From Sporosarcina sp. E16_8 (GTDB lineage Bacteria > Bacillota > Bacilli > Bacillales_A > Planococcaceae), in contig NZ_JADPRZ010000036.1 in assembly GCF_017347095.1 (NCBI RefSeq), positions 1 to 36,392 of the forward strand: a stretch of DNA of 36,392 bases. Reading direction: 5' to 3'. Below, piece by piece: positions 16,528-24,779 of the stretch; the stretch's first letter is position 1, and each line of letters starts with the position of its first letter. A program made the position numbers and the translations under genes. The notes below the pieces were generated by a model that saw only the letters and a list, made by a program, of their open reading frames with translations, was not told the origin of the DNA and searched no databases.

Positions 16528-16609
16528 TATCTTATACGTTCACATTATAGGAAAGTTCCAGTTCAAACAACTAGAAAGACATGGTACGATTGTATAAGGG
16601 GGATGCGAC

Positions 16610-16876
16610 ATGGCTGATATGCAATTGCGTGACAAAATGAAAAAAGTTTCTGAAGCGGCAAAACACGGTAACCGTGTGCCGGAACGTTCTAAAAACGCTG
16701 GGCTCATCGTTTTTCTTATCTTTATCCTGTGTGTAATTATCGTCATGTTAGCTCTTGCAATCGGGCTTATGATAAGCAAACACTTTCTCGGTGCTGCTGT
16801 GATTTGTAGTTTTGCAGCACTGCTCACATACTCCGTTTATAAAATGATGAAGGCTGATAACATCGGACAATTGTAA
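16610..16876 (+). CDS. Small two-helix membrane protein, unknown
   Basis: An 88 aa protein. The basic N-terminal part (MADMQLRDKMKKVSEAAKHGNRVPERSKNAG) is followed by two adjacent membrane helices at about 32-54 and 57-77, then a short polar end. AAGGGGG lies 7-8 bases before the ATG, which supports expression. It is divergent from the DUF4230-ung operon and 60 bases upstream of pdxK, possibly in the same transcript. I do not recognise the family. Confidence 0.75.
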   Translation: MADMQLRDKMKKVSEAAKHGNRVPERSKNAGLIVFLIFILCVIIVMLALAIGLMISKHFLGAAVICSFAALLTYSVYKMMKADNIGQL

Positions 16877-16936
16877 TTCCCAATTTTTTTGATAAGATTA
16901 AGTTAGAATTTATTCAAAAAAGGAGACAGACCAATT

Positions 16937-17770
16937 ATGACGCTTAAAAAGACTTTGACGATCGCAGGATCCGATACATCAGGTGGCGCTGGGATTGCGG
17001 CGGACTTAAAAACATTCCAAGAGCACGGTACATACGGGATGACAGCAATTACAGTTATCGTGACAATGGATCCAGATAATAATTGGTCACATGGCGTTTA
17101 CTCATTACCCGTCGACGTTTTGAAAGCGCAAATCAAAACTGCACTTTCAACAGGAATCGATGCGATTAAAACAGGCATGCTTAGCACAGAAGAAATTATT
17201 AAAATCGCAGGAAACGCGATTTCAGAATCAGGCCTCAGTCATGTAGTCATCGATCCAGTTATGGTTTGTAAGGGTGAAGATGAAGTGTTGAATCCTGGAA
17301 CAGTAGACGCAATGGTTGAATTCCTTCTTCCAAAAGCAGAAATTGTAACACCAAACTTGTTCGAAGCAGGACAACTTGCTGGCACAAAAACACCGAAAAC
17401 GATCGAAGACATGAAAGCAGTCGCAGAAAAGATCCATTCACTTGGTGCTCGCAATGTTGTCATCAAAGGCGGCAAACAGCTGGAACACGATAAAGCTGTG
17501 GATCTGTTCTTTGACGGCAAAACGTTCACTCTTCTTGAAGCAGAGAAAACAGCGACAACTTACAATCACGGTGCGGGCTGTACGTTTGCCGCAGCAATCA
17601 CAGCAAACCTAGCTAACGGCCTAGATGTTAAAGAATCTGTATTTGAAGCAAAGAAATTTGTCACAGCAGCCATTGCAAACGGCTGGAAACTAAACGAATA
17701 CGTCGGACCTGTGATGCACGGAGCGAAAAACCGTTTCGGCGCACCTGAAATCACAATGACTGAAATTTAA
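16937..17770 (+). CDS. pdxK: Pyridoxine / hydroxymethylpyrimidine kinase
   Basis: Ribokinase-fold kinase of 277 aa. The N-terminal TIAGSDTSGGAGIAADLKTF is the substrate-binding motif of the ThiD/PdxK family. VVIDPVMVCKG and the ATP/anion-hole segment NHGAGCTFAAAITANLANG (Gly212-Cys215) follow. The Cys-containing HGAGC loop and the position next to ung and the ywd genes match B. subtilis PdxK (YwdB, also called ThiD1), a pyridoxine kinase with some HMP kinase activity. A pure ThiD role cannot be excluded from sequence. The ribosome site AAGGAG is about 11 bases before the ATG. A strong terminator, then the big tandem array, follow. Confidence 0.92.
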   Translation: MTLKKTLTIAGSDTSGGAGIAADLKTFQEHGTYGMTAITVIVTMDPDNNWSHGVYSLPVDVLKAQIKTALSTGIDAIKTGMLSTEEIIKIAGNAISESGLSHVVIDPVMVCKGEDEVLNPGTVDAMVEFLLPKAEIVTPNLFEAGQLAGTKTPKTIEDMKAVAEKIHSLGARNVVIKGGKQLEHDKAVDLFFDGKTFTLLEAEKTATTYNHGAGCTFAAAITANLANGLDVKESVFEAKKFVTAAIANGWKLNEYVGPVMHGAKNRFGAPEITMTEI

Positions 17771-17788
17771 TAAAGTTATTTCAAGAAC

Positions 17789-17830
17789 AATAAAACCGCC
17801 AAGAGATGGTTGTCTCTCGGCGGTTTTATT
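17789..17830 (+). terminator. Terminator of pdxK
   Basis: AATAAAACCGCCAAGAGA pairs perfectly with TCTCTCGGCGGTTTTATT around a 6-nt loop. The tandem array starts at the next base. Confidence 0.92.
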
Positions 17831-18580
17831 GTTGGTTCGTTGGACGCTTTCCTTGAATGGTTGGACACCTCTATAGGTTCGTTGGACACCTCAAGGAGTT
17901 TGTTGGAGGCTTCACGGATTTCGTTGGAAACCCCACGGTTCGTTGGACGCTTTCTTCGAATGGTTGGACACTTCTATAGGTTCGTTGGACACCCCGAGGA
18001 GTTTGTTGGAGGCTTCACCGATTTCGTTGGAAACCCCCGGTTTGTTGGACACCTCGAGGAGTTTGTTGGAGGCTTCACCGATTTCGTTGGAAACTCCACG
18101 GTTTGTTGGACGCTTTCCTGAAATGGTTGGACACTTCTATAGGTTTGTTGGACACCTCAAGAAGTTTGTTGGAGGCTTCACCGATTTCGTTGGAAACTCC
18201 ACGCTTCGTTGGACGCTTTCCTTAAATGGTTGGACACTTCTATAGGTTTGTTGGACACCTCGAGGAGTTTGTTGGAGGCTTCACCGATTTCGTTGGAAAC
18301 TCCACGCTTCGTTGGACGCTTTCCTGAAATGGTTGGACACTTCTATAGGTTTGTTGGACACCTCAAGGAGTTCGTTGGAGGCTTCACCGATTTCGTTGGA
18401 AACCCACGGTTCATTGGACACCGCGAGGAGTTTGTTGGAGGCTTCACCGATTTCGTTGGAAACTCCACGCTTTGTTGGACGCTTTCCTTAAATGGTTGGA
18501 CACTTCTATAGGTTCGTTGGACACCTCAAGGAGTTTGTTGGAAACTTCACGAATTTCGTTGGAAACCCCACCAAGTTTCC
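17831..18580. repeat. Higher-order tandem repeat array (21-bp monomers, 103-bp super-unit)
   Basis: About 35 monomers share the core GTTGGA, with starts at 17839, 17860, 17881, 17902, 17923, 17942 and on to 18558. Five monomer types follow in order A (GTTGGACGCTTTCCT), B (GTTGGACACTTCTATAGG), C (GTTGGACACCTCRAGGAG), D (GTTGGAGGCTTCACCGAT), E (GTTGGAAACYCCACG). Lengths are 21, 21, 21, 21 and 19, giving a 103-bp super-unit. Type A begins at 17839, 17942, 18105, 18208, 18311 and 18474. The two 163-base intervals contain an extra C-D-E block of 60 bp (starting at 18044 and 18413). Open frames across it change register at each 19-bp monomer and lack ribosome sites, so it is regarded as non-coding. 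With its flanks it fills the 926-base gap between pdxK and yojF. Confidence 0.95.
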
Positions 18581-18696
18581 AGAAGACTCCTACCGTTCGC
18601 CGAAATATTTCCACGTCAAGACCCATGAATCGCATTCAACCATCCTTTTCTATATACTGAAGAGAAGCACAGTTACAGTTTTAAGGAGGGCTATTC

Positions 18697-19047
18697 ATGG
18701 AATTAGTAAAACCTGATCATTTACAGGAACTCATAACTTCTTTTGCCAATAAAGATGTCTATATCCATCTCGAAACAACTAACGGCTCATATGCAGCCCA
18801 TTTCAATGAAAGTGTTTTCAACGCTGGTGCATTCATTCGCAACATCGTTATTAAATTCGAACTCGGTAAAGTGGCCGGCGATTCGCCCCACCGCATCGGA
18901 TTGAAACTGCCATCCGGATGGATTTATGCGCAAGGCATTACTCATTATAAACTCGACGAACACGGGCGTTTGCTTATGGCAGGACTCGATGCAGAAGGTA
19001 AACTTGCAGTAGCGCTTGAAATCAGCGAAACACCGTTCACATATTAA
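18697..19047 (+). CDS. yojF: YojF family protein (DUF1806)
   Basis: A 116 aa soluble, beta-rich protein with N-terminus MELVKPDHLQELITSFANKDVYIHLETTNGSY and the later segment IGLKLPSGWIYAQGITHY, recognised as YojF/DUF1806. It lies 19 bases upstream of bshB2, and the yojF-yojG pairing is the same in B. subtilis. That suggests a supporting role in bacillithiol metabolism, which is inference. AAGGAGG stands 9 bases before the ATG. Its promoter is probably between the tandem array and the gene, where TATACT occurs at 18653 without a clear -35. Confidence 0.9.
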   Translation: MELVKPDHLQELITSFANKDVYIHLETTNGSYAAHFNESVFNAGAFIRNIVIKFELGKVAGDSPHRIGLKLPSGWIYAQGITHYKLDEHGRLLMAGLDAEGKLAVALEISETPFTY

Positions 19048-19066
19048 TTAAGGAGGCAATTTTTTT

Positions 19067-19750
19067 ATGATTAAAAAAGAACGTCATGTACTTGTCGTAT
19101 TCCCCCACCCAGATGACGAAGCATTCGGCGTATCCGGCACCATTTCGTCTTACAGAGATATGGGTGTACCTGTTACGTACGCTTGCTTAACTTTAGGTGA
19201 AATGGGACGTAACCTTGGCAATCCACCATTTGCAAATCGCGAAACATTGCCTCAAATCCGCAAAGAAGAACTGAAAAAAGCGTGTGAAGCAATGGGACTT
19301 GATGATTTACGGATGATGGGATTCCGTGATAAAACAGTTGAATTTGAAGATGATGAAAAAATGGTTAAGCTAGTTGCAGATTTAATCGAAGAAACGAATC
19401 CTTCACTCGTCATCACATTCTATCCTGGTCTTGCTGTCCATCCCGATCACGATGCGACTGCGCGTGCAGTTGTCCGGGCGGTCCGAAGAATGCCGGAAAC
19501 GGAACGTCCTACACTTTATACACTCGCCTTTGCGAATAACACCGTTGAAGTTCTAGGAAAACCCGATGTCGTTCACGATATCACAGCGAATGCAGATAAA
19601 AAAATCGCAACGCTAAAAGCTCATGCATCCCAGACCGTTTGGATGATGAAAGAGATGGAGATAAAATTAGCAGCGCAGGATCCAGATGCACTTAAATGGC
19701 TTAATTTTGAGCATTTTTATACGTATCAATGGGATAAAGACTTCGAATAA
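19067..19750 (+). CDS. bshB2: Bacillithiol biosynthesis deacetylase BshB2
   Basis: Zinc-dependent N-deacetylase of the PIG-L/LmbE family (227 aa). It removes acetyl from GlcNAc-malate in bacillithiol synthesis, or from bacillithiol conjugates. The metal site is FPHPDDEAFG (H14, D16/D17) and the later HPDHDATARAVVRAV (H125, D127, H128). TYACLTLGEMGRNLGNP and the paired yojF gene identify the BshB2 (YojG) branch rather than BshB1. AAGGAGG precedes the ATG. The two genes form one transcript ended by the hairpin at 19768. Confidence 0.95.
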   Translation: MIKKERHVLVVFPHPDDEAFGVSGTISSYRDMGVPVTYACLTLGEMGRNLGNPPFANRETLPQIRKEELKKACEAMGLDDLRMMGFRDKTVEFEDDEKMVKLVADLIEETNPSLVITFYPGLAVHPDHDATARAVVRAVRRMPETERPTLYTLAFANNTVEVLGKPDVVHDITANADKKIATLKAHASQTVWMMKEMEIKLAAQDPDALKWLNFEHFYTYQWDKDFE

Positions 19751-19767
19751 GAGCAATATTTATATAG

Positions 19768-19809
19768 AAAGAGACTGCGAAATCACTTTGATTTTACAGT
19801 CTCTTTTTT
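19768..19809 (+). terminator. Terminator of yojF-bshB2
   Basis: AAAGAGACTG pairs with CAGTCTCTTT, with an inner AAATCA/TGATTT stem, then TTTTTTA. Confidence 0.88.
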
Positions 19810-19977
19810 ATGTATTTTTATTAACTAATCAAACTATTTATACCTGAAAATAAAACTCGTTACGATATGATAGCTACAAGGTTTTTCAAAAGTAATAGAC
19901 TGAAAAGTTTTAATAGTATATACTTTATTCATTAAGATATAAAACAATATTATATGTATAATTATTCACCATATACA

Positions 19978-19986
19978 TGTTATACT
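19978..19986 (+). promoter_or_regulatory. Possible extended -10 promoter of the YjiH-like gene
   Basis: TGTTATACT fits an extended -10 (TGnTATACT) in a very AT-rich leader. No good -35 is seen. The start site would fall near 19993, right before the AAAGGGG ribosome site, leaving a very short leader. Confidence 0.4.
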
Positions 19987-20008
19987 GTTACAAAAAGGGG
20001 AATATAAT

Positions 20009-21361
20009 ATGAAGAAATTTTCTTTATCAACATGGTTCTATTTTCTAGTTCCATCAATACTCGGTATTCTGTTGTTCATGGTACCGATGAAGTATGCCGG
20101 GGACTGGAAAATACCAATTGCTATATTTGCAGATATATTGTCAGGATCGATTGCTCCGGTTATGCCATGGATCGCGACAATTACGCTAATTATCGCAGCA
20201 CTCGGTTCAGTTGTATTTTTGGCTATTCAAGGCGACAAAGTCAAGCCATCCTTTATAACAAATTTATTCAAGGTCTCGCTCTTTTGGACAATAGTCCGGA
20301 TTATAGGTGCTACTTTAGCTGTACTTACATTGCTTCAATTAGGCCCAGAAGCTATTTGGAGTGAAAATACGGGCGCACTACTGCTAAGTGAAACCGGTCT
20401 CGTTACATTCCTGTTCACTATCTTTTTATTCGCGGGAATTCTTTTACCACTTCTTTTAAATTTCGGTTTACTCGAATTTTTTGGAACGATGATGGTAAAA
20501 GTAATGCGTCCACTCTTTAAAATACCGGGTCGTTCTTCCATTGATGCACTGACATCATGGATTGGGGATGGAACAATTGGTGTTTTACTAACAAGTAAGC
20601 AGTATGAAGAAGGTTTTTATACAAAGAAAGAAGCAGCTATTATTGGAACAACCTTCTCTGTTGTGTCGATTACCTTTTCTATCGTCATTATTGAAGAAGT
20701 TGGACTCGGCGCTTATTTCATACCGTTTTACGGAACAGTTGTATTAACTGGTCTAATCCTTGCATTTATCATGCCCCGGATTTATCCTCTTTCAAAAAAG
20801 AAAGATGAATACATAGACGGTAGACCGTTTACAGGCGATGAAGAAAAGTTACCAAAGGGATACAGTTCTTTTACGCACGGGCTTGAAAACGCGTTAACAA
20901 AAGCGAATAACAGTCGTTCATTGGTTAAAACTTTTTCAGAGGGCCTGAAAAATGTCCTTGATATGTGGATTGGTGTCATTCCGGTCGTTATGGCTTTCGG
21001 AACGATTGCATTGATTCTCGCGGAGTATACAAGTGTCTTCACGATTTTAGGGAAACCATTCGAACCAATTCTGTCCATCCTAGGTATACCTGAGGCAGCA
21101 GACGCGGCGCAACTTATGGTCGTTGGATTCACAGATATGTTCCTGCCTGTAATCCTTGCGAATGGTCTGATTACATCTGAGTTGACATTATTCGTTGTTG
21201 CCACTGTTTCAGTGACTCAGCTCATTTTCATGGCCGAAGTTGGGGGACTTCTGCTAGGCTCAAAAATACCGGTAAACTTTTTCGAACTTGTTGTTATTTT
21301 CCTCTTGCGTACGATCATTTCATTGCCGATTATCGCAGGAGTGGCACATCTTTTGTTTTAA
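20009..21361 (+). CDS. YjiH family membrane protein (nucleoside-recognition/Gate domain)
   Basis: A 450 aa polytopic protein with about ten hydrophobic helices. The segment FGLLEFFGTMMVKVMRPLFKIPGRSSIDALTSWIGDGTIGVLLT, and its partner MVVGFTDMFLPVILANGL near the C-terminus, are typical of the Gate/nucleoside-recognition repeats found in YjiH, SpmA/SpmB and CNT transporters. This family is annotated as transporter-like, but no substrate is known to me. AAAGGGG precedes the ATG. It stands alone, flanked by terminators on both sides. Confidence 0.88.
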   Translation: MKKFSLSTWFYFLVPSILGILLFMVPMKYAGDWKIPIAIFADILSGSIAPVMPWIATITLIIAALGSVVFLAIQGDKVKPSFITNLFKVSLFWTIVRIIGATLAVLTLLQLGPEAIWSENTGALLLSETGLVTFLFTIFLFAGILLPLLLNFGLLEFFGTMMVKVMRPLFKIPGRSSIDALTSWIGDGTIGVLLTSKQYEEGFYTKKEAAIIGTTFSVVSITFSIVIIEEVGLGAYFIPFYGTVVLTGLILAFIMPRIYPLSKKKDEYIDGRPFTGDEEKLPKGYSSFTHGLENALTKANNSRSLVKTFSEGLKNVLDMWIGVIPVVMAFGTIALILAEYTSVFTILGKPFEPILSILGIPEAADAAQLMVVGFTDMFLPVILANGLITSELTLFVVATVSVTQLIFMAEVGGLLLGSKIPVNFFELVVIFLLRTIISLPIIAGVAHLLF

Positions 21362-21372
21362 TCAAACATGAA

Positions 21373-21402
21373 GACCTTGCAGTAATCTGCAAGGTTTTTT
21401 TT
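21373..21402 (+). terminator. Terminator of the YjiH-like gene
   Basis: ACCTTGCAG pairs perfectly with CTGCAAGGT around TAAT, followed by TTTTTTT. Confidence 0.93.
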
Positions 21403-21458
21403 GTACGTGGATGAATATGACCGCTTCAAGAAGGATATGCCATCTTTCATGCCAAAAT

Positions 21459-21485
21459 AAAAACCGCGGAAACTTTCCCGCGGCA
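21459..21485 (-). terminator. Terminator of the threonine dehydrogenase gene
   Basis: On the minus strand CCGCGGGAAA and TTTCCGCGG form a stem, followed by TTTTTATTTT. It lies 7 bases past the stop. Confidence 0.85.
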
Positions 21486-21491
21486 GTTATA

Positions 21492-22436
21492 TTAAACATT
21501 CAATTTAGTTTTTAGTTTCGACAACATGTCCACTGTCATTTTATCCAAATCGTAGTTGGCTTTGAAGCCCCATTCATTTATAGCAGCTGTTGGATCAATC
21601 GAATCTGGCCAGCTGTCAGCAATCGCCTGGCGTACTGGATCTACATCGTATGCTATTTCAAAAGTAGGAATCTGTTTTTTTATAGAAGCTGCAATTTCAG
21701 ACGGTTCAAAACTCATCGCAGTTACATTAAATGCATTGCGGTGAATCAGTTTCGTTGGATCCGCTTCCATTAAATCGACAATCGCTTGTAATGCATCCGG
21801 CATATACATCATATCCATACGCGTTCCTTCTGCAATATAAGAAGTGTATTTACCTTCCTCAAGTGCTTTGTAGTAAATATCTACCGCGTAATCCGTCGTT
21901 CCGCCACCCGGTTGAGCAACATATGAGATGAGTCCTGGGAAACGGACGCCGCGCGTATCCATTCCAAATTTGTGGAAATAGTAATCGCACAACAATTCAC
22001 CAGCGACTTTATTGACACCATACATTGTGGTCGGTCGTTGTAATGTATCTTGTGGTGTATCTTTTTTCGGTGTTGAAGGACCGAATGCACCGATTGAACT
22101 TGGTGTAAAAAACTGCATGTCCAGTTCGCGTGACACTTCAAGTGCGTTCATAAGGCCGCCCATATTGAGATTCCATGCAAATAACGGCTCATCTTCCGCT
22201 TTAGCAGATAGTAATGCAGCCATGTGCATCATCGTGTCTGCACCGAACTCCTTTGCAAGCGCATGCATATTGTTCGCATCTGTCACGTCAAGTACTTCAA
22301 ATGGACCTTCTGTTGCTACATCCGTGCGACGTATATCTGTTGCCAAGACGTTTTCTGTGCCATATTCTGAACGTAGCTTTGTAATTAGTTCTGAACCAAT
22401 TTGACCTGAAGCGCCTGTCACCATGATTTTTTTCAT
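21492..22436 (-). CDS. L-threonine 3-dehydrogenase, short-chain (SDR/epimerase) type
   Basis: NAD-dependent enzyme that oxidises L-threonine to 2-amino-3-ketobutyrate. The 314 aa protein has the extended-SDR Rossmann motif GASGQIG (8-14), the catalytic pair Tyr139 and Lys143 in [11 protein letters not shown], and the upstream Ser in [11 protein letters not shown]. The segments [11 protein letters not shown] and [11 protein letters not shown] are specific to the epimerase-like threonine dehydrogenases. This differs from the zinc MDR-type Tdh of B. subtilis. kbl, encoding the next pathway step, lies 1 kb away on the same strand, which strongly supports the assignment. A GTGAGGAA ribosome site is present, somewhat far (about 11 bases) from the ATG. 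Confidence 0.92.
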   Translation of the reverse strand: MKKIMVTGASGQIGSELITKLRSEYGTENVLATDIRRTDVATEGPFEVLDVTDANNMHALAKEFGADTMMHMAALLSAKAEDEPLFAWNLNMGGLMNALEVSRELDMQFFTPSSIGAFGPSTPKKDTPQDTLQRPTTMYGVNKVAGELLCDYYFHKFGMDTRGVRFPGLISYVAQPGGGTTDYAVDIYYKALEEGKYTSYIAEGTRMDMMYMPDALQAIVDLMEADPTKLIHRNAFNVTAMSFEPSEIAASIKKQIPTFEIAYDVDPVRQAIADSWPDSIDPTAAINEWGFKANYDLDKMTVDMLSKLKTKLNV

Positions 22437-22597
22437 TATTATCTATTCCTCACTTTCAAACATTTGTGTTTATGGGGAGTACACTCATATTCTGATTTCA
22501 CATTTTAGTTGATTCTATTACCTTAGTTCATTATAAAACGTTCTCCCAGAAAAGACAACGACATTCTCCATCTTAATTAATCCTCGTCAGGCCTTTC

Positions 22598-22606
22598 TGT
22601 TATAAT
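22598..22606 (+). promoter_or_regulatory. Extended -10 promoter for the 22630-23298 gene
   Basis: TGTTATAAT is a perfect extended -10 (TGnTATAAT), 24 bases before the chosen ATG. No convincing -35 was found, which is acceptable for this promoter class. Confidence 0.6.
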
Positions 22607-22629
22607 TAAAGAAAAACGTGAGGTGCATG

Positions 22630-23298
22630 ATGCTAAAGAATAAGCCTTCCATCTTTTCGAACGTATTTAAATTCATCCTACTGATCGCAACTGGTATTAT
22701 TCTCACATTTGTGCTCATCTCATACGGCGTACCTAAGTTGATTGTATTCCTTATTGTTCTTGCGCTGTATGTTGCAGTTTCGATTCTTTGGCCAATGTAT
22801 ATTATTTATAAGTCCACATCACTTCGGGCTATCGGCCGCTACATTTCCGGCAATTATAAGAAGCCGATTTTTGGTTATTCCTATGCACTGGCACATGGAG
22901 ATAAACGCGATGTAGAAAATGCATTGAAACGAATTATGAATACTTATGTGCAACAAGATATGTCTGATGTTTATGGGGCAAACCTCGCTTTATTCCAAAA
23001 GAATTCTAAGAATCTTTTGATGCATGCGGAAAATATCAGTGGTCAGGAATATAAAGATTATTATTTCGGTCATGCTTATGTGATGAATGGTAATTTCGAT
23101 AAAGCGAGTGAGTTTCTAGCTAAGCTGCACACACCTTGGATGATTCATTCCTTAAAAGCTTACGCGGCTCATAAGCGCGGGAATCGGGATACGTTTCGAC
23201 AAGAAGCAGATCAGTCCATCAAAAGCGCAATTGGTATGCAACGGTATGTATTGCATCATACGATGAGACGATTTGAAAGTGGAGATTTTAAAATTTAG
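22630..23298 (+). CDS. Membrane protein with helical-repeat tail, unknown
   Basis: A 222 aa protein. Two adjacent membrane helices occupy about 11-34 and 36-62. A basic stretch (KSTSLRAIGRYISGNYKKP) leads to an alpha-helical domain with TPR-like features: paired Ala/Tyr/Gly helices such as YSYALAHGDKRDVENALKRI, YYFGHAYVMNGNFDKASEFL and SLKAYAAHKRGNRDTFRQEAD. Start: GTG at 22618 opens the frame, but GAGGTG at 22620 sits just before tandem ATGs; the second (22630) has better spacing. It is inserted in opposite orientation between the threonine dehydrogenase gene and kbl. I do not recognise a family. TPR-like character is inference from residue spacing. Confidence 0.75.
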   Translation: MLKNKPSIFSNVFKFILLIATGIILTFVLISYGVPKLIVFLIVLALYVAVSILWPMYIIYKSTSLRAIGRYISGNYKKPIFGYSYALAHGDKRDVENALKRIMNTYVQQDMSDVYGANLALFQKNSKNLLMHAENISGQEYKDYYFGHAYVMNGNFDKASEFLAKLHTPWMIHSLKAYAAHKRGNRDTFRQEADQSIKSAIGMQRYVLHHTMRRFESGDFKI

Positions 23299-23303
23299 CA
23301 AAC

Positions 23304-23333
23304 AAAAAAAGCCTCTAGTTTGAGGCTTTTTTT
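23304..23333. terminator. Bidirectional terminator after the 22630-23298 gene
   Basis: AAAAAAAGCCTC and GAGGCTTTTTTT form a perfect 12-bp stem with a 6-nt loop, with A- and T-runs on both sides. Confidence 0.93.
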
Positions 23334-23467
23334 GTTTGTTTAAGTATGTGCTAATTCGTTAGTATTACTCTTTTCCCACTAACAGCGAACCGTTTTCTTT
23401 CTCTTCGGTTCACCTCGTTTTCCTGCTGTTTGCCATGACATTACAAAACCCCTGCATGGTCCAAAAC

Positions 23468-23502
23468 AAAATCCCGGACAGCATCTAAGCCATCCGGGAT
23501 TT
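23468..23502 (-). terminator. Terminator of kbl
   Basis: On the minus strand AAATCCCGGATGGC pairs with GCTGTCCGGGATTT, then TGTTTT. It is located 8 bases past the kbl stop. Confidence 0.87.
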
Positions 23503-23510
23503 CTAGTTTA

Positions 23511-24701
23511 TTATGAAATCACATTCAGTTCTTTACCAACTTTTTCGTAAATGACGAGTGCTTCGTCAATCATTTCTTTAGTATGCGCTGCAGTTGGCAT
23601 GTTGCGGACGCGACCTTTTCCTTTAGCGACTGTTGGGAAGACGATTGATTTAGCATAGACGCCTTCTTCCGCAAGACGTTTTGAAAATTGTTGTGTCAGC
23701 TTCTCTTCACCGATTATACATGGTGTGATTGGCGTTTCTGAAGCACCGATATTGAAGCCTAATTTCTTAAGCCCCGCTTTCAAGTAGTTTCCGTTTTCCC
23801 ACAGTTTATCATGTAGCTCAGTGGATTCCGATATCTTGTCCAATGCACCCATAATCGCAGCGACATCCCCTGCCGGAAGTGCCGTGGAGAATAGGAATGG
23901 ACGTGAACGAACTTTCAGCCAGTCAATCAATTCCTGAGTTCCAGCAACGTAACCGCCGACGACGCCGATTGCTTTCGACAATGTACCCATTTGAAGGTCA
24001 ATCTCTTTTTCAAGACCGAAATGTTTGACGGTCCCTTTTCCTTTGCCAGTAACGCCTGAACCGTGCGCGTCATCGACATAAGTGATCAAGTCGAATTCCT
24101 TCGCAATTTTCACAACTTCAGGAAGGTTGGCGATATTGCCATCCATTGAGAACACGCCGTCCGTAATGTACATTACTTTTTCATACAGGCCGGATTCCGT
24201 TGCCTCTTTTGCTTTTGCACGAAGGTCATCCATATCCTGGTGATTGACGCGAATTACTTTCGCACCAGAAAGGCGGCAGCCATCGATGATAGATGCGTGA
24301 TTTAATTCATCCGATAGAATTGCGTCTTTTTTAGTCATAACAGCGGAAATTGCAGCCATATTACAGTTGAAGCCTGATTGGTAAGATATTGCGGCTTCTG
24401 TCCCTTTGAATTCAGCAAGCTTCTTTTCTAGCTTAACGTGGATATCGAGCGTGCCATTGATTGTACGGACTGCACCTGCTCCGACGCCGTATTTTTCAGT
24501 TGCGGCAATCGCTAGACTTTTCAAATCTTCGTCTGTTGCAAGCCCCAGATAGTTATTTGATGACAAGTTAATAAGGTCTTTTCCTTTAATTTTAATGATT
24601 GGGCCATTTGGTCCTTCAATAGGGTCAATTTCGTTGTAAAGTCCTTGATCACGGAGTTCTTTTAGGTTCTTCTGTAAAAATGCGTTGAGTACTTTTGACA
24701 A
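23511..24701 (-). CDS. kbl: 2-amino-3-ketobutyrate CoA ligase (glycine C-acetyltransferase)
   Basis: PLP enzyme of the alpha-oxoamine synthase family that cleaves 2-amino-3-ketobutyrate with CoA to glycine and acetyl-CoA. Visible features are [14 protein letters not shown], the glycine-rich [26 protein letters not shown] (the aspartate that contacts PLP), and the Schiff-base lysine in [15 protein letters not shown] frame opens further upstream at 24743. The start chosen is TTG at 24701: AAAGGAAG lies about 7 bases before it, giving 396 aa, close to B. subtilis Kbl. It pairs functionally with the SDR threonine dehydrogenase, although a reversed gene separates them. 8-amino-7-oxononanoate synthase (BioF) is a close relative; context favours Kbl. 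Confidence 0.93.
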   Translation of the reverse strand: MSKVLNAFLQKNLKELRDQGLYNEIDPIEGPNGPIIKIKGKDLINLSSNNYLGLATDEDLKSLAIAATEKYGVGAGAVRTINGTLDIHVKLEKKLAEFKGTEAAISYQSGFNCNMAAISAVMTKKDAILSDELNHASIIDGCRLSGAKVIRVNHQDMDDLRAKAKEATESGLYEKVMYITDGVFSMDGNIANLPEVVKIAKEFDLITYVDDAHGSGVTGKGKGTVKHFGLEKEIDLQMGTLSKAIGVVGGYVAGTQELIDWLKVRSRPFLFSTALPAGDVAAIMGALDKISESTELHDKLWENGNYLKAGLKKLGFNIGASETPITPCIIGEEKLTQQFSKRLAEEGVYAKSIVFPTVAKGKGRVRNMPTAAHTKEMIDEALVIYEKVGKELNVIS

Positions 24702-24779
24702 TGTAATCTTCCTTTCAAACAAATGATACCCCCATTTTAACATACGACCGGCCCAATCGTAGAATAAAGCGTTTACTTT

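Noticed and set aside
17831..18580. CRISPR array
   Set aside because: Units are contiguous 21-mers with related, recurring tails rather than unique spacers; the period is far too short and no cas gene is nearby.
17810..18660. Several plus-strand frames of 60-103 codons and one minus-strand frame across the large tandem array
   Set aside because: They arise because 21-bp monomers lack stops; the frame shifts at each 19-bp monomer, none has a proper ribosome site, and different frames read different stretches of the same repeat.
20782..21204. 140-codon minus-strand frame opposite the YjiH-like gene
   Set aside because: Antisense shadow of a clear membrane gene with no ribosome site or family resemblance.
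22012..22404. 130-codon plus-strand frame opposite the threonine dehydrogenase gene
   Set aside because: Antisense to a gene with intact SDR motifs.
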